From NCBI RefSeq assembly GCF_023516455.1, contig NZ_JAMGBA010000001.1:1054001-1118000 (forward strand): a DNA stretch of 64,000 nt, given 5' to 3'. How positions within the stretch are numbered: position 1 is the first letter of the stretch; each line of letters opens with the position of its first letter. The position numbers and the translations under genes are program-made. Shown piece by piece: positions 44,292-52,540 of this stretch. The notes below the pieces were generated by a model that worked only from the letters and a program-made list of their open reading frames with translations, did not search any database and had not been told where the DNA came from. This DNA comes from Sphingomonas caseinilytica. GTDB taxonomy: Bacteria > Pseudomonadota > Alphaproteobacteria > Sphingomonadales > Sphingomonadaceae.

Positions 44292-44720
44292 GTGAAGGAT
44301 TCATTCGTCTATTCGCTTTTCGAAGAAGCAACGCCCGGAACATTCGAGGATGGATATGTCTTCGTGATTCCACCGGATCTGGCCACTGCCGATCAGGATC
44401 CTGATGCCGGTTACTGGCACTGCGACATCGCCCACGACAACGACTTAACCTGGTCGGACATGGTCTACCTGCTGTTCGGTCTGCCCGCAGGAACCCCGGT
44501 CCAGCGCGATTGGGCAGTGGCCCGCTATACGGAGCCTTCCAGAACGATACTTGAACGGGTGCGGACCTATGCACTGCGTCGGAAGCTGGGCTTCATCATC
44601 GACGCTGCAATCCGGGGCGTAGGCGACAGTCACCGCTGGATCAGGGTGCTCGCGGTCCCGATACTATCGAAGCGAAACGGGCGTGTCGTCGCGCTGCACG
44701 GCCTCAAACGACCGATCTAG
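44292..44720 (+). CDS. Single PAS-domain protein
   Basis: 142 residues from GTG 44292 (GCAGAGGG upstream). A longer frame from 43917 only shadows doxX. The core resembles a PAS fold-3 domain: DPDAGYWHCDIAHDNDLTWS and MVYLLFGLPAGTPVQRDWAV, ending GVGDSHRWIRVLAVPIL and GRVVALHGLKRPI. No kinase, GGDEF or HTH output domain follows, and the gene ends just before a tRNA gene. It may act as a stand-alone sensor or be the remnant of a larger sensor. Confidence 0.68.
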   Translation: MKDSFVYSLFEEATPGTFEDGYVFVIPPDLATADQDPDAGYWHCDIAHDNDLTWSDMVYLLFGLPAGTPVQRDWAVARYTEPSRTILERVRTYALRRKLGFIIDAAIRGVGDSHRWIRVLAVPILSKRNGRVVALHGLKRPI

Positions 44721-44753
44721 CGAATGGTCCGTCTGCTGAATTCCCAAGGCGGC

Positions 44754-44829
44754 TGGTGGAGCTGAGGGGAATCGAACCCCTGACCTCTGCAGTGCGATTG
44801 CAGCGCTCTCCCATCTGAGCTACAGCCCC
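44754..44829 (-). tRNA. tRNA-Ala (anticodon CGC)
   Basis: On the minus strand the cloverleaf reads GGGGCTG (acceptor), TAGCTCAGATGGGAGAGC (D arm), an anticodon arm CTGCA-ATCGCAC-TGCAG with anticodon CGC (T33, A37), GGTTCGATTCC (T arm) and CAGCTCC. Discriminator A and an encoded CCA follow. All stems pair (one G-U in the acceptor). It reads GCG alanine codons. Confidence 0.96.
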
Positions 44830-45017
44830 GCGCCTTACGGTGAGGCGCTCCATTAGCGGGCGATTTCCCCTCTGGCAACGCCCTCCCACACTCCTTTTTC
44901 GCTCTAGCGCTCGGCCCTTTCGTTTCGGCTTTGAGGCTGGAACGGCGACCCCGATCCTTCGTTTCAAAATCGTCCAAGTTCAAGCGGCGGGGCTTGTTCG
45001 AAAAAGGAGGATTTTCC

Positions 45018-45956
45018 ATGGCTTATGACAGATTTGAAAGCCGTAGGGGTTGGCGCGAGCCGCAGTCCCGATACCGCCGCGACGACAATGATCGGTTCGA
45101 ATCCAGGAGCTTCGGCTGGGACCGCGAAGACGATCGTTCGGATCGTGGATTCTTTGAGCGTGCGGGCGACGAAGTCGCCAGCTGGTTCGGGGACGAGGAT
45201 GCCGAGCGGCGTCGGCGCGAAGACATAAGGAATCGCGGCGAGGACGACAGCTGGGGACGGCAGCGCGCCTTCGGTGAAGACGAGCCCACGCGGTACGACC
45301 GGCAGGCCCGCTATCGTGACGAGGGTTACAAGCGCCCTTATACCGGCCGTTCCTTCGGCAGCCGCCCGTCCGGAGGCGAGGGCGATCGCTATCGGCCTAT
45401 GACCGGCGACTATGGCCGCTCCGCCAGCCGGGATCGAGACGAGGACCGCCGCAGCGGCAGCTTCACCGGCATGGCCTCGACCAGCGGAAGCAGCCAGCTC
45501 CACGATCCGCATTACAGCGAATGGCGCCGTCGCCAGATCGATGCGCTTGACCGCGACTATGACGACTATCGCCGGGAGAACCAGAACCGGTTCGAAACGG
45601 AGTTCTCGAACTGGCGAACGACCCGTCAGGGCAAGCGCCAACTCCTCGGCCAGGTACGCGACCATATGTCGGTCGTCGGATCGGACGATGAGGAAATCGG
45701 AACGATCGACCATGTCCGCGGCGACCGGATCATCCTGACCAAGGGCGACAGTGAGGATGGCCGCCATCATGTCATCAGCTGCTCGCAAGTCGATCGCGTT
45801 GAAGCTGACCGGGTGATACTCGATCAGCCAGCGGCGGAGGCCAAGAGGCGGTTCCTGAATGAAGACCGTTCGGGCGGCTTCTTCCGCGATGACGATGACC
45901 GGGACAACGGTCCGCACATCCTGAACCGCGCATTCTCGGGCACCTACGAACGCTAG
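45018..45956 (+). CDS. DUF2171-domain protein with long Arg/Asp-rich region
   Basis: 312 residues from ATG 45018 (AAAAAGGAGGATTTTCC upstream, a strong site). Residues 1-200 are low-complexity and rich in Arg, Asp and Tyr/Phe. Within them, FFERAGDEVASWFGDEDAER recalls a small stress-related motif found in sphingomonads. Residues ~215-285 match DUF2171, a PRC-barrel-like fold (VVGSDDEEIGTIDHVRGDRI, then HHVISCSQVDRVEADRVIL). A general-stress or surface role is possible but not shown. It ends before a strong terminator. Confidence 0.8.
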   Translation: MAYDRFESRRGWREPQSRYRRDDNDRFESRSFGWDREDDRSDRGFFERAGDEVASWFGDEDAERRRREDIRNRGEDDSWGRQRAFGEDEPTRYDRQARYRDEGYKRPYTGRSFGSRPSGGEGDRYRPMTGDYGRSASRDRDEDRRSGSFTGMASTSGSSQLHDPHYSEWRRRQIDALDRDYDDYRRENQNRFETEFSNWRTTRQGKRQLLGQVRDHMSVVGSDDEEIGTIDHVRGDRIILTKGDSEDGRHHVISCSQVDRVEADRVILDQPAAEAKRRFLNEDRSGGFFRDDDDRDNGPHILNRAFSGTYER

Positions 45957-45976
45957 CTCCCGCAGATGAAACGTCA

Positions 45977-46008
45977 GGCCCGGACGCACCCTTGCGTCCG
46001 GGCCTTTT
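45977..46008 (+). terminator. Terminator after the DUF2171 gene
   Basis: GGCCCGGACGCA (45977-45988), loop CCCT, TGCGTCCGGGCC (45993-46004), then TTTT: a perfect 12-bp stem 20 bases after the stop. Confidence 0.92.
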
Positions 46009-46026
46009 GTTTGCGCGAGATCATTC

Positions 46027-46121
46027 CGTCATCCCGGGCTTGACCCGGGATCCGCCTTTTCTTTTCATGGCCGATGTCCGAAGGAAGATTAGGCAGGCCC
46101 CGGATCAAGTCCGGGGTGACG
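46027..46121. repeat. Palindromic repeat (CGTCATCCCGGGCTTGACCCGGG type)
   Basis: The left arm opens CGTCATCCCGGGCTTGACCC and the right arm GGCCCCGGATCAAGTCCGGG ends in GTGACG; they are inverted with a ~40-base spacer. It lies between a terminator and the next gene's ribosome-binding site. Confidence 0.82.
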
Positions 46122-46138
46122 AAATTGGGAGACGACCG

Positions 46139-47128
46139 ATGGCGCGAGCTTGGCATCTGATGCAGCGGCCGCAGGGAATGCCGGTGACGGGAGATTTCGC
46201 GCTCAAGGACTTCGCACTGCCCGAGCTTGGCGACGGCATGGTCCGCGTCCGCAACCGCTGGCTTTCGGTCGACCCCTACATGCGCGGACGCATGAACGAT
46301 GTGAAAAGCTATGTCCCGCCGTTCGAAATCGATGCGCCCATGTCCGGCGGCGCGGTCGGCGAAGTGGTGGAAAGCCGGGATCCCAGCCTGGCCGTCGGCG
46401 ACATGGTGCTGCACATGAGCGGCTGGCGCGATGAGACGGTCGAGCCGGCGTCGAATTTCAACAAGCTGCCCGCAATTCCCGGCGTCGAACCGCAGGCTTT
46501 CCTCGGCAATCTCGGCCTGACCGGCGGCACCGCCTATTTCGGTCTTCTCGAGGCAGCGTCGGCCAAGGAAGGCGACATCGTGTTCGTGTCAGCAGCGGCG
46601 GGCGCGGTCGGATCGGCTGTCGTCCAGATCGCCAAGGCTAGGGGCATGACCGTCATCGGTTCGGCCGGCGGCGCGGAGAAGTGTGAGTTCGTCCGTTCGC
46701 TCGGCGCCGATGCGGTGGTCGACTATAAGGCTGGCCCGCTGTTGAAGCAGCTCGCCGAGGCCGCGCCGAAAGGCATCGGCGTCTATTTCGACAATGTCGG
46801 CGGCGACCATCTCGACGCGGCACTGGCACTGGCACGGAAAGACGCCCGCTTCGCCATCTGCGGCATGATCGAGGGCTATAACGAAGCCCAGCCGACCTGC
46901 CTCAAGTTCATCATGCGGATCATCGCCATGCGCATCCGCCTGCAGGGCTTCATCTACACCGATTACATGGCGAAGATGGGCGAATTCTACCGCGAGATGG
47001 GCGGCTGGATCGCCAGCGGACAGGTCAAATCGCGCGACACGGTTGCGGAGGGACTGGACCAGACGCTCGGCGCCTTCCTCGGCCTGTTCAGTGGGGCGAA
47101 CACGGGGAAGATGCTGGTAAAGCTTTGA
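46139..47128 (+). CDS. NADP-dependent oxidoreductase (CurA/leukotriene-reductase type)
   Basis: 329 residues from ATG 46139 (GGGAGACG upstream). MDR-superfamily features: LSVDPYMRGRMND near residue 45, VFVSAAAGAVGSAVVQIAKARG (cofactor Rossmann motif), and IGVYFDNVGGDHLDAALAL, typical of the zinc-free prostaglandin/leukotriene reductase branch that includes E. coli CurA. It probably reduces a conjugated enone or aldehyde. A palindromic repeat precedes it. No operon partner is evident. Confidence 0.92.
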   Translation: MARAWHLMQRPQGMPVTGDFALKDFALPELGDGMVRVRNRWLSVDPYMRGRMNDVKSYVPPFEIDAPMSGGAVGEVVESRDPSLAVGDMVLHMSGWRDETVEPASNFNKLPAIPGVEPQAFLGNLGLTGGTAYFGLLEAASAKEGDIVFVSAAAGAVGSAVVQIAKARGMTVIGSAGGAEKCEFVRSLGADAVVDYKAGPLLKQLAEAAPKGIGVYFDNVGGDHLDAALALARKDARFAICGMIEGYNEAQPTCLKFIMRIIAMRIRLQGFIYTDYMAKMGEFYREMGGWIASGQVKSRDTVAEGLDQTLGAFLGLFSGANTGKMLVKL

Positions 47129-47164
47129 GCGCAGCCATGCCGGGGAGCATGGCGAGCACAGCTC

Positions 47165-47200
47165 TTATGGCAGCTTTCGACCCATTGCGGACATCACTGC
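47165..47200. repeat. Dispersed repeat, TTAGCGTCCGC type, copy 2 (inverted)
   Basis: CTTATGGCAGCTTTCGACCC followed by ATTGCGGACATCACTGC is the reverse-orientation relative of 27372-27408 and 48673-48706. Confidence 0.55.
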
Positions 47201-47271
47201 GATGCATTTCCTGCGCCTTCCGTCGGCACAATTTGATGATATGATTTCGCCTTCGTAACGGTGGAGGATGC

Positions 47272-47955
47272 ATGTTCCACGCGGTCCGCCAATGGTGGAG
47301 CAATGGGCGTGGCAAGGTCACGGCGAGGCTGTTCCTGTTCGAATTCCTGGTCGTGATGGCCGGCGTGCTTGCGGCTCAATGGCTGCAGCAGCGTCAACAG
47401 CAACTTTCCCTTCGTGAGGACGCTCGTTCCCTCCTCGCGGCCAGCCGGGAAAGCCACGAGTATATGATTGCGCGCAGCCTCCATTGGCGCATCCACGGGC
47501 CGTGCGTCATCGCTCGCGCAGAAGCGATCGCCAGGGCGGCCGGTGAAGGGAGAATCATGACTCGGGCTGAGATCGGCAGGCCGGCATTGCCATCGACCGA
47601 CGTCGTCAACTGGACACCTGCATTGGTTGGAGCCGCAATCGACCTGATGGGGACGGCGAAGGTGGCGGATTACCAGCAGCTGGAAGCCAATGCCCTAATC
47701 ATCGACGGCATCACCGACCGGATTTCGGGCGATTGGGCGATCTTCAACTTGCTTGACCCAGCCTATGGCAAGCCGTCGCCCCAGGACTTTGCAAATGTGC
47801 GCCTGGCCGCAATCAGGGTCGCGTCCAATGTTCGCGTGTTGCAGTTCAAATATGGCGAAGATGAACCCGTCGCCCGAAGGCTGGGATTGAAGCCGTCGCC
47901 TGACTTCGGCACCGGTGTGTTTGACAGTTGTGGCATGCTCCGAAACTGGAAGTAG
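47272..47955 (+). CDS. Membrane-anchored protein of unknown function, tandem paralogue 1
   Basis: 227 residues. A short basic N-terminus (MFHAVRQWWSNGRGKVTAR) is followed by one hydrophobic helix (LFLFEFLVVMAGVLAAQ) and a ~190-residue domain, probably periplasmic, with CVIARAEAIARAAG and DWAIFNLLDPAYGKPS. The next gene encodes a paralogue with the same layout; 30 of the first 36 residues agree by my count, and the rest is diverged. No known family is recognised. Signal-anchor topology suggests an envelope function. Confidence 0.7.
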   Translation: MFHAVRQWWSNGRGKVTARLFLFEFLVVMAGVLAAQWLQQRQQQLSLREDARSLLAASRESHEYMIARSLHWRIHGPCVIARAEAIARAAGEGRIMTRAEIGRPALPSTDVVNWTPALVGAAIDLMGTAKVADYQQLEANALIIDGITDRISGDWAIFNLLDPAYGKPSPQDFANVRLAAIRVASNVRVLQFKYGEDEPVARRLGLKPSPDFGTGVFDSCGMLRNWK

Positions 47956-47964
47956 GGGCTGGGG

Positions 47965-48675
47965 ATGTTTCAAGCGGTCCGCCAGTGGTGGGGTAATGGA
48001 CGAGGCAAGGTCACGCTACGCCTTTTCCTGTTCGAGTTCGTCGTGGTGGTGGCGGGGGTTCTCACCGCGCAGGCACTCGCCAGCTGGGTTGCTGGTCGCG
48101 TCGAGCAACGGTCCGTGAGCGAAGAAGATGATCGCGTCCGCTATGAGATTGGACGGGCACGGCAGGTCGCTCGCATCTGGTCCGCCTCGGTTCCTTGCCT
48201 GATAGCGCGAGTCGAGAGCATTGCACGCAAGGCCGCGACCAACGGCCAAGTCGATGTCGGCGAGCTCAAAGTGCCGCGATTTGTCGGCTACACGGTCGAG
48301 CCGCTTTCATCGGACATGAATCGCGAATTTCACGACCGGTTCGGGAATGAACGCATCGACAATTATACGGTGGTGGCGACGGCCAGCGTGACCCTCGTCA
48401 ATAGCTATCGCGATGTGCGTCGGGGATGGGATCGCTTTTCTCTACTGGATCCGGCGCTCGGTCCACCATCTGCCGCTGATCGCGCAACCGTTCGCGATGT
48501 CGCCGTGCAGCTGCGCTCGCAGCTCGAACTGATCGGCATGTCGGCTCAGATGATTGAAGCCACGGCGGCCGGCCTCGACATCCAACCGCTCAAATCCGGC
48601 GCCGACTTTGGCGCGATTGTGCCGGTGGCAAGCTGCAACGAGATTTGGCGCACCGGGCGCATCTGGCGCGACTAG
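47965..48675 (+). CDS. Membrane-anchored protein of unknown function, tandem paralogue 2
   Basis: 236 residues, starting 9 bases after paralogue 1. It shares the opening (MFQAVRQWWGNGRGKVTLR), the helix (LFLFEFVVVVAGVLTAQ), CLIARVESIARKA and GWDRFSLLDPALGPPS, and a C-terminal Cys (PVASCNEIW), matched by SCGMLRNW in paralogue 1. The middle regions differ strongly. Conserved ends and a fast-changing middle suggest an old tandem duplication with divergent specificity. GGGGCTGGGG precedes the ATG. Confidence 0.7.
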   Translation: MFQAVRQWWGNGRGKVTLRLFLFEFVVVVAGVLTAQALASWVAGRVEQRSVSEEDDRVRYEIGRARQVARIWSASVPCLIARVESIARKAATNGQVDVGELKVPRFVGYTVEPLSSDMNREFHDRFGNERIDNYTVVATASVTLVNSYRDVRRGWDRFSLLDPALGPPSAADRATVRDVAVQLRSQLELIGMSAQMIEATAAGLDIQPLKSGADFGAIVPVASCNEIWRTGRIWRD

Positions 48676-48706
48676 CGTCCGCTTTCCGCCCGTTGCGGTC
48701 GTTAGC
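48673..48706. repeat. Dispersed repeat, TTAGCGTCCGC type, copy 3
   Basis: TAGCGTCCGCTTTCCGCCCG followed by TTGCGGTCGTTAGC overlaps the stop of paralogue 2. An inverted GTCCGC/GCGGT(C) pair suggests a small stem. The GCTGTCCTACAG motif follows at about 48713. Confidence 0.55.
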
Positions 48707-48890
48707 AAATAGGGCTGTCCTACAGAGTATCGATCGTGCCATGGCCGCTGCGCTCTTTGAAATCGCAGGCAAATAGCGGCCGCGCGCACGACGAGTTCGG
48801 AGTGATATGACAACGCGCTCGGCTTGGACGATCCGGGCTAAAAACTAACCCACTACTGTGAACATTCGTGAAGATTCGCGCGAATAGTGA

Positions 48891-49727
48891 CTAGCGCGCG
48901 TAGTTGCAGCTCGCGGGATTGCCGGTCGAAAGACCGCGACGAAGCGCTTCCATTCGCTGCGCCGACGTGCCGTGGGTGAAGTTGTCCGGCGACACCTTGC
49001 CCTGGGTCAGCATGTCGTCGCCGATCGCTTCGGCTGCACGCATGCCCTCTTCAATATCGCCCTGCTCCAGGGCGCCCGACCGCGCAGCCCATACACCCGC
49101 GTAGCAATCCGCCTGCAGCTCGACCCCGACCTGCACCTGGTTGCCCTGCGTCTGGCTGACGCGCGCTTGTGCTGACTGGGCCTTGTCGAGCGTGCCCTCC
49201 AGGTTCTGGATGTGGTGGCCGACCTCATGCGCGATGACATAGGCCTGGGCGAAATCGCCGGGCGCTCCGAAGCGCCGACTCAACTCCTCGAAGAAGGCCG
49301 GATCAATGTAAATCTTCTGGTCAGTCGGGCAGTAGAATGGACCCATTGCCGCCTGCGCAGCGCCGCAGCCCGACTGGTTGTAATTGGTATAGGCGACCAG
49401 GTTGGTCGGCTGATATTTGGACCCGGCTTGCTGAAAGATCTGCCCCCATACCTGTTCGGTATTGCCTAGGACCTGGGTCAGGAACCGCCGCTGTTCCTCG
49501 GGCAGGGTGGATTTGCCACCACCTCCGCCGCCGCCAAGCATTCCGCCGCCGCCGCCGAACTGTGTCAGCGCGCAATAGCCAAGACCAAGGATGATGATCC
49601 CGACGATTCCGAAGCGGGACGCAACCAGGGGCAACAGCATGCCCAAGCCGCCGCCCAGGTTCATGCCGCCGCCACCGCCCGTGCGGTCTTCGAAATTCGA
49701 ACTTTCGGGTCCGTCACCAAAGCGCAT
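48891..49727 (-). CDS. Neutral zinc metallopeptidase (YpfJ family)
   Basis: 278 residues. It opens with a disordered Gly/Asp segment, a membrane helix (residues ~33-55) and a glycine-rich linker. The catalytic domain has the zinc motif HEVGHH (167-172), plus CPTDQKIYIDPAFF before it and QADCYAGVWA (second ligand region) after it, as in YpfJ/KPN_02809 proteins. It is anchored in the inner membrane with the peptidase domain probably outside. Substrates are unknown for the family. It is divergent from the hydroxybutyrate dehydrogenase gene. Confidence 0.92.
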   Translation of the reverse strand: MRFGDGPESSNFEDRTGGGGGMNLGGGLGMLLPLVASRFGIVGIIILGLGYCALTQFGGGGGMLGGGGGGGKSTLPEEQRRFLTQVLGNTEQVWGQIFQQAGSKYQPTNLVAYTNYNQSGCGAAQAAMGPFYCPTDQKIYIDPAFFEELSRRFGAPGDFAQAYVIAHEVGHHIQNLEGTLDKAQSAQARVSQTQGNQVQVGVELQADCYAGVWAARSGALEQGDIEEGMRAAEAIGDDMLTQGKVSPDNFTHGTSAQRMEALRRGLSTGNPASCNYAR

Positions 49728-49828
49728 GACACTCTCCCTGTGTATCGCACTTCCAATGCTTCACCCGCGTAACGGTTGCAATCGCGGTCGCGGGTCGCGA
49801 GAGCTAGTTGAAAGGAGATTCGATTCCA

Positions 49829-50614
49829 ATGAAGCTTCAGGGCAAGACCGCGCTGGTTACCGGCTCAACCTCCGGCATTGGCCTCGCCGTTGCCCGGGCC
49901 TTCGCGTTCGAAGGCGCCAGCCTGATGATCAATGGCTTCGGCGACGCAGCGGAAATCGAGGCAATCCGGCAGGAATTGGAAACGTCGTCCGGCTCGCAAG
50001 TCCTCTATGACAATGCCGATCTCGGCGATGCGGGCGCGATCGAAGCGATGGTCAAGCGCTGCGCCCATGAGCTCCGGTCGCCGGATATATTGGTCAACAA
50101 TGCGGGCATCCAGTTCGTGTCGCCGGTCGAAAGCTTTCCCGTCGACAAGTGGGAAGCGATCCTGCGCATCAACCTCTCCGGGGTCTTCCACACCACGCGG
50201 CTTTGCATTCCCGCAATGCGCGAGCGCGGCTGGGGCAGGATTATCAATACGGCTTCGGCCCACAGCCTCATCGCCTCGCCCAACAAGTCGGCCTATGTCG
50301 CCGCCAAGCATGGCGTTGCCGGCTTCACCAAGACCGTGGCCCTTGAAGCGGCCCGCGACGGAGTGACCGTCAACTGCATATCGCCGGGCTATGTCTGGAC
50401 GCCGCTGGTCGAAAACCAGATCCCGGATACGATGCGGGCCCGCAACCTGACCCGCGAGCAGGTGATGAACGACGTTCTGCTCGCCGCCCAGCCGACCAAG
50501 CGGTTCGTCAGCGTCGACGAAGTGGCGAGCCTCGCGCTCTACCTCACCAGTGACGGCGCCGCCTCGATCACCGGCGCCAATCTCAGCATGGACGGCGGAT
50601 GGACCGCCGCCTAG
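49829..50614 (+). CDS. 3-hydroxybutyrate dehydrogenase
   Basis: 261 residues from ATG 49829; an upstream TTG at 49808 is disfavoured because AAAGGAG lies between them at suitable spacing. It is a short-chain dehydrogenase with TGSTSGIG (cofactor), NNAG, catalytic Ser in ASAHSLIAS and Y-x3-K in AYVAAKHG. The C-terminal region (VLLAAQPTKRFVSVDEVASL) matches the BdhA branch that oxidises D-3-hydroxybutyrate to acetoacetate. It may serve polyhydroxybutyrate turnover, and acetoacetate is also a BKACE product. Confidence 0.9.
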   Translation: MKLQGKTALVTGSTSGIGLAVARAFAFEGASLMINGFGDAAEIEAIRQELETSSGSQVLYDNADLGDAGAIEAMVKRCAHELRSPDILVNNAGIQFVSPVESFPVDKWEAILRINLSGVFHTTRLCIPAMRERGWGRIINTASAHSLIASPNKSAYVAAKHGVAGFTKTVALEAARDGVTVNCISPGYVWTPLVENQIPDTMRARNLTREQVMNDVLLAAQPTKRFVSVDEVASLALYLTSDGAASITGANLSMDGGWTAA

Positions 50615-50623
50615 GCTGACCCG

Positions 50624-51223
50624 ATGCGGATCCTGGCTTCACTCTTGCTCCTTGCCGTTACGTCCTGCGCGACCACGCAGGCGCCCTCGGCGACGACGGG
50701 CTGGCAGGAGGTGGTTACTCCGGAAGACCGGATCAGGCTTCGCGACTGGCGCACCGCCTTCACTCGCGCGCTCGACCAGGCGAATGCCGCCAACCATGCA
50801 GCAGAGATTGCGAACGAGGGGGCCCTGCTGGAGCCCGATGCTGCCGTTGGCGGGCCAATCCCCAACGGCGACTATCGCTGCCGTGTGATCAAGCTGGGCG
50901 CCAAGAGCCAGGGCATGCTGGAATATGTCGCCTATCCGGCGTTCCGCTGCCGGATCGATCAAGGCAAGATGCAGCGCTTCACCAAGCTCACCGGATCGCA
51001 GCGTCATGTCGGGAAAATCTATCCCGGCGATCAGCTGCGGGAAGTCTTCCTTGGTACCTTGGTGCTGGGCGATGAAACCCGGGCCTATCAATATGGCCGT
51101 GACCGCGATCGGGATGTGGCCGGCTGGGTCGAGCGTATCGGCGACAATCGCTGGCGGATGGTGCTGCCTTATCCGAACTATGAATCGCTTCTCGACGTGA
51201 TCGAGCTTGTTCCGGAGCAATAG
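50624..51223 (+). CDS. DUF4893-type lipoprotein
   Basis: 199 residues with a lipoprotein signal (MRILASLLLLAVTSC, lipobox VTSC, Cys15). The mature part matches what I remember of DUF4893: WQEVVTPEDRIRLRDWRTAF near the start, GDYRCRVIKLGAK in the middle, and LPYPNYESLLDVIELVP at the end. Two Cys (YRCRV, FRCRI) may pair. Function unknown. It starts 9 bases after bdh and ends directly before the M20 gene (no gap), so the three are probably one operon. Confidence 0.78.
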   Translation: MRILASLLLLAVTSCATTQAPSATTGWQEVVTPEDRIRLRDWRTAFTRALDQANAANHAAEIANEGALLEPDAAVGGPIPNGDYRCRVIKLGAKSQGMLEYVAYPAFRCRIDQGKMQRFTKLTGSQRHVGKIYPGDQLREVFLGTLVLGDETRAYQYGRDRDRDVAGWVERIGDNRWRMVLPYPNYESLLDVIELVPEQ

Positions 51224-52540
51224 ATGAAACGTAACGTGCTGGCCCTTCTTGCCGCCTCCATTCTTGCTGCCCCGGCTTCCGGGGCGACGCTGAATGAAGC
51301 TGTCCGCGCCGATCTGCCGCTCCTGATGAACGTCTACCGGGACATGCATGCCAATCCGGAGCTCAGCATGCAGGAGGTTCGGACACCGGCGAAGATGGCG
51401 CCGGAAATGCGCAAGCTCGGTTTCGAAGTGACGGAGCATGTCGGCAAGAGCGGCCTGATCGCCGTCCTGCGCAACGGACCGGGGCCGGTGCTGATGCTGC
51501 GCGCCGACATGGATGCCCTGCCGGTGAAGGAACAGACAGGACTGCCATTCGCCTCAAAGGCGATCGGCAAGCTTCCCGACGGCAGCCCCACGCCGGTGAT
51601 GCACGCCTGCGGCCACGATACCCATATCGCGGCCTGGCTCGGCACGGCGCGGCGTTTGGCCGCGATGAAGGGTCAATGGTCTGGAACGCTGGTGATGAAC
51701 CTGCAGTCGGGCGAGGAAACCGGTGAGGGCGCGAGGGCGATGCTCGGCGACGGTCTCTACACGCGCTTCCCGAAACCTAACTACGTGCTCGCCTTCCACG
51801 ATTCCGCCATTTTGCCTGCCGGGGTCATTGGGCTGACGCCGGGCTACACGACTGCGAGTGTCGACAATGTCGACATCGCGGTCCGTGGCGTCGGCGGTCA
51901 CGGCGCGAGCCCGCAGTCGACCAAGGACCCGATCGTTCTCGCATCACGCATCGTCGTTGCGCTGCAGACATTGGTAAGCCGCGAGAAGAACCCGCTCGAT
52001 CCGGCCGTGCTCACCGTCGGGAGCTTCCAGGGTGGCAACAAGCACAACGTCATTCCCGACGAAGCCAAGCTCCAGCTGACCGTCCGAACCTACAAGCCGG
52101 AAGTACGCAAACTGCTGCTGGACGGCATCGCGCGGATCGCCAGGGGCGAAGCAATCTCCGCGGGCGTGCCCGACGACAAGATGCCGGTCGTCACCATCCG
52201 CGAAGACCAGCACACCCCGGCGACGCTGAACTCGGAAAAGTTCGCCAATCGCACGCTTGAGCTGTTCACCAGCCACTTCGGCGCAAACCGGACGACAGTG
52301 CTGCAGCCGTTCATGGTCGGCGAGGACGTCGGCCGCTATTGGCTCAACGATCCATCCGTCGAGGGAACGCTTTTCTGGATCGGCGGCGTACCACAGGCGA
52401 AGTGGGATGCGGCAGGCGGCGACACGACCAAATTGCCATCATTGCATTCGCCCTTCTGGGCGCCCGACGCAGAGGTCGTGATTTCGACGGCAACCGAGGC
52501 GATGAGCCTGGCCGCGCTGGAAGTCTTGAAGAAGAGCTAG
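51224..52540 (+). CDS. M20-family metallo-amidohydrolase, exported
   Basis: 438 residues with a signal peptide (MKRNVLALLAASILAAPASGA). The zinc ligands of the M20D/hippurate-hydrolase group are visible: HACGHDTH near residue 128 and EETGEGARAML near 165; the dimerisation domain (GGHGASPQSTKDPI) follows. It would cleave an N-acyl or N-aminoacyl amide in the periplasm. It follows the DUF4893-like lipoprotein without a gap. Its stop (AGCTAG) overlaps the start of a duplicated fragment of the gene at 54079-54543. Confidence 0.92.
   Translation: MKRNVLALLAASILAAPASGATLNEAVRADLPLLMNVYRDMHANPELSMQEVRTPAKMAPEMRKLGFEVTEHVGKSGLIAVLRNGPGPVLMLRADMDALPVKEQTGLPFASKAIGKLPDGSPTPVMHACGHDTHIAAWLGTARRLAAMKGQWSGTLVMNLQSGEETGEGARAMLGDGLYTRFPKPNYVLAFHDSAILPAGVIGLTPGYTTASVDNVDIAVRGVGGHGASPQSTKDPIVLASRIVVALQTLVSREKNPLDPAVLTVGSFQGGNKHNVIPDEAKLQLTVRTYKPEVRKLLLDGIARIARGEAISAGVPDDKMPVVTIREDQHTPATLNSEKFANRTLELFTSHFGANRTTVLQPFMVGEDVGRYWLNDPSVEGTLFWIGGVPQAKWDAAGGDTTKLPSLHSPFWAPDAEVVISTATEAMSLAALEVLKKS

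Noticed and set aside
44964-45989. 341-codon frame antisense to the DUF2171 gene
   Set aside because: It begins and ends close to the sense gene, has no ribosome-binding site, and its Val/Ala-rich translation is a mirror of the Arg/Asp repeats.
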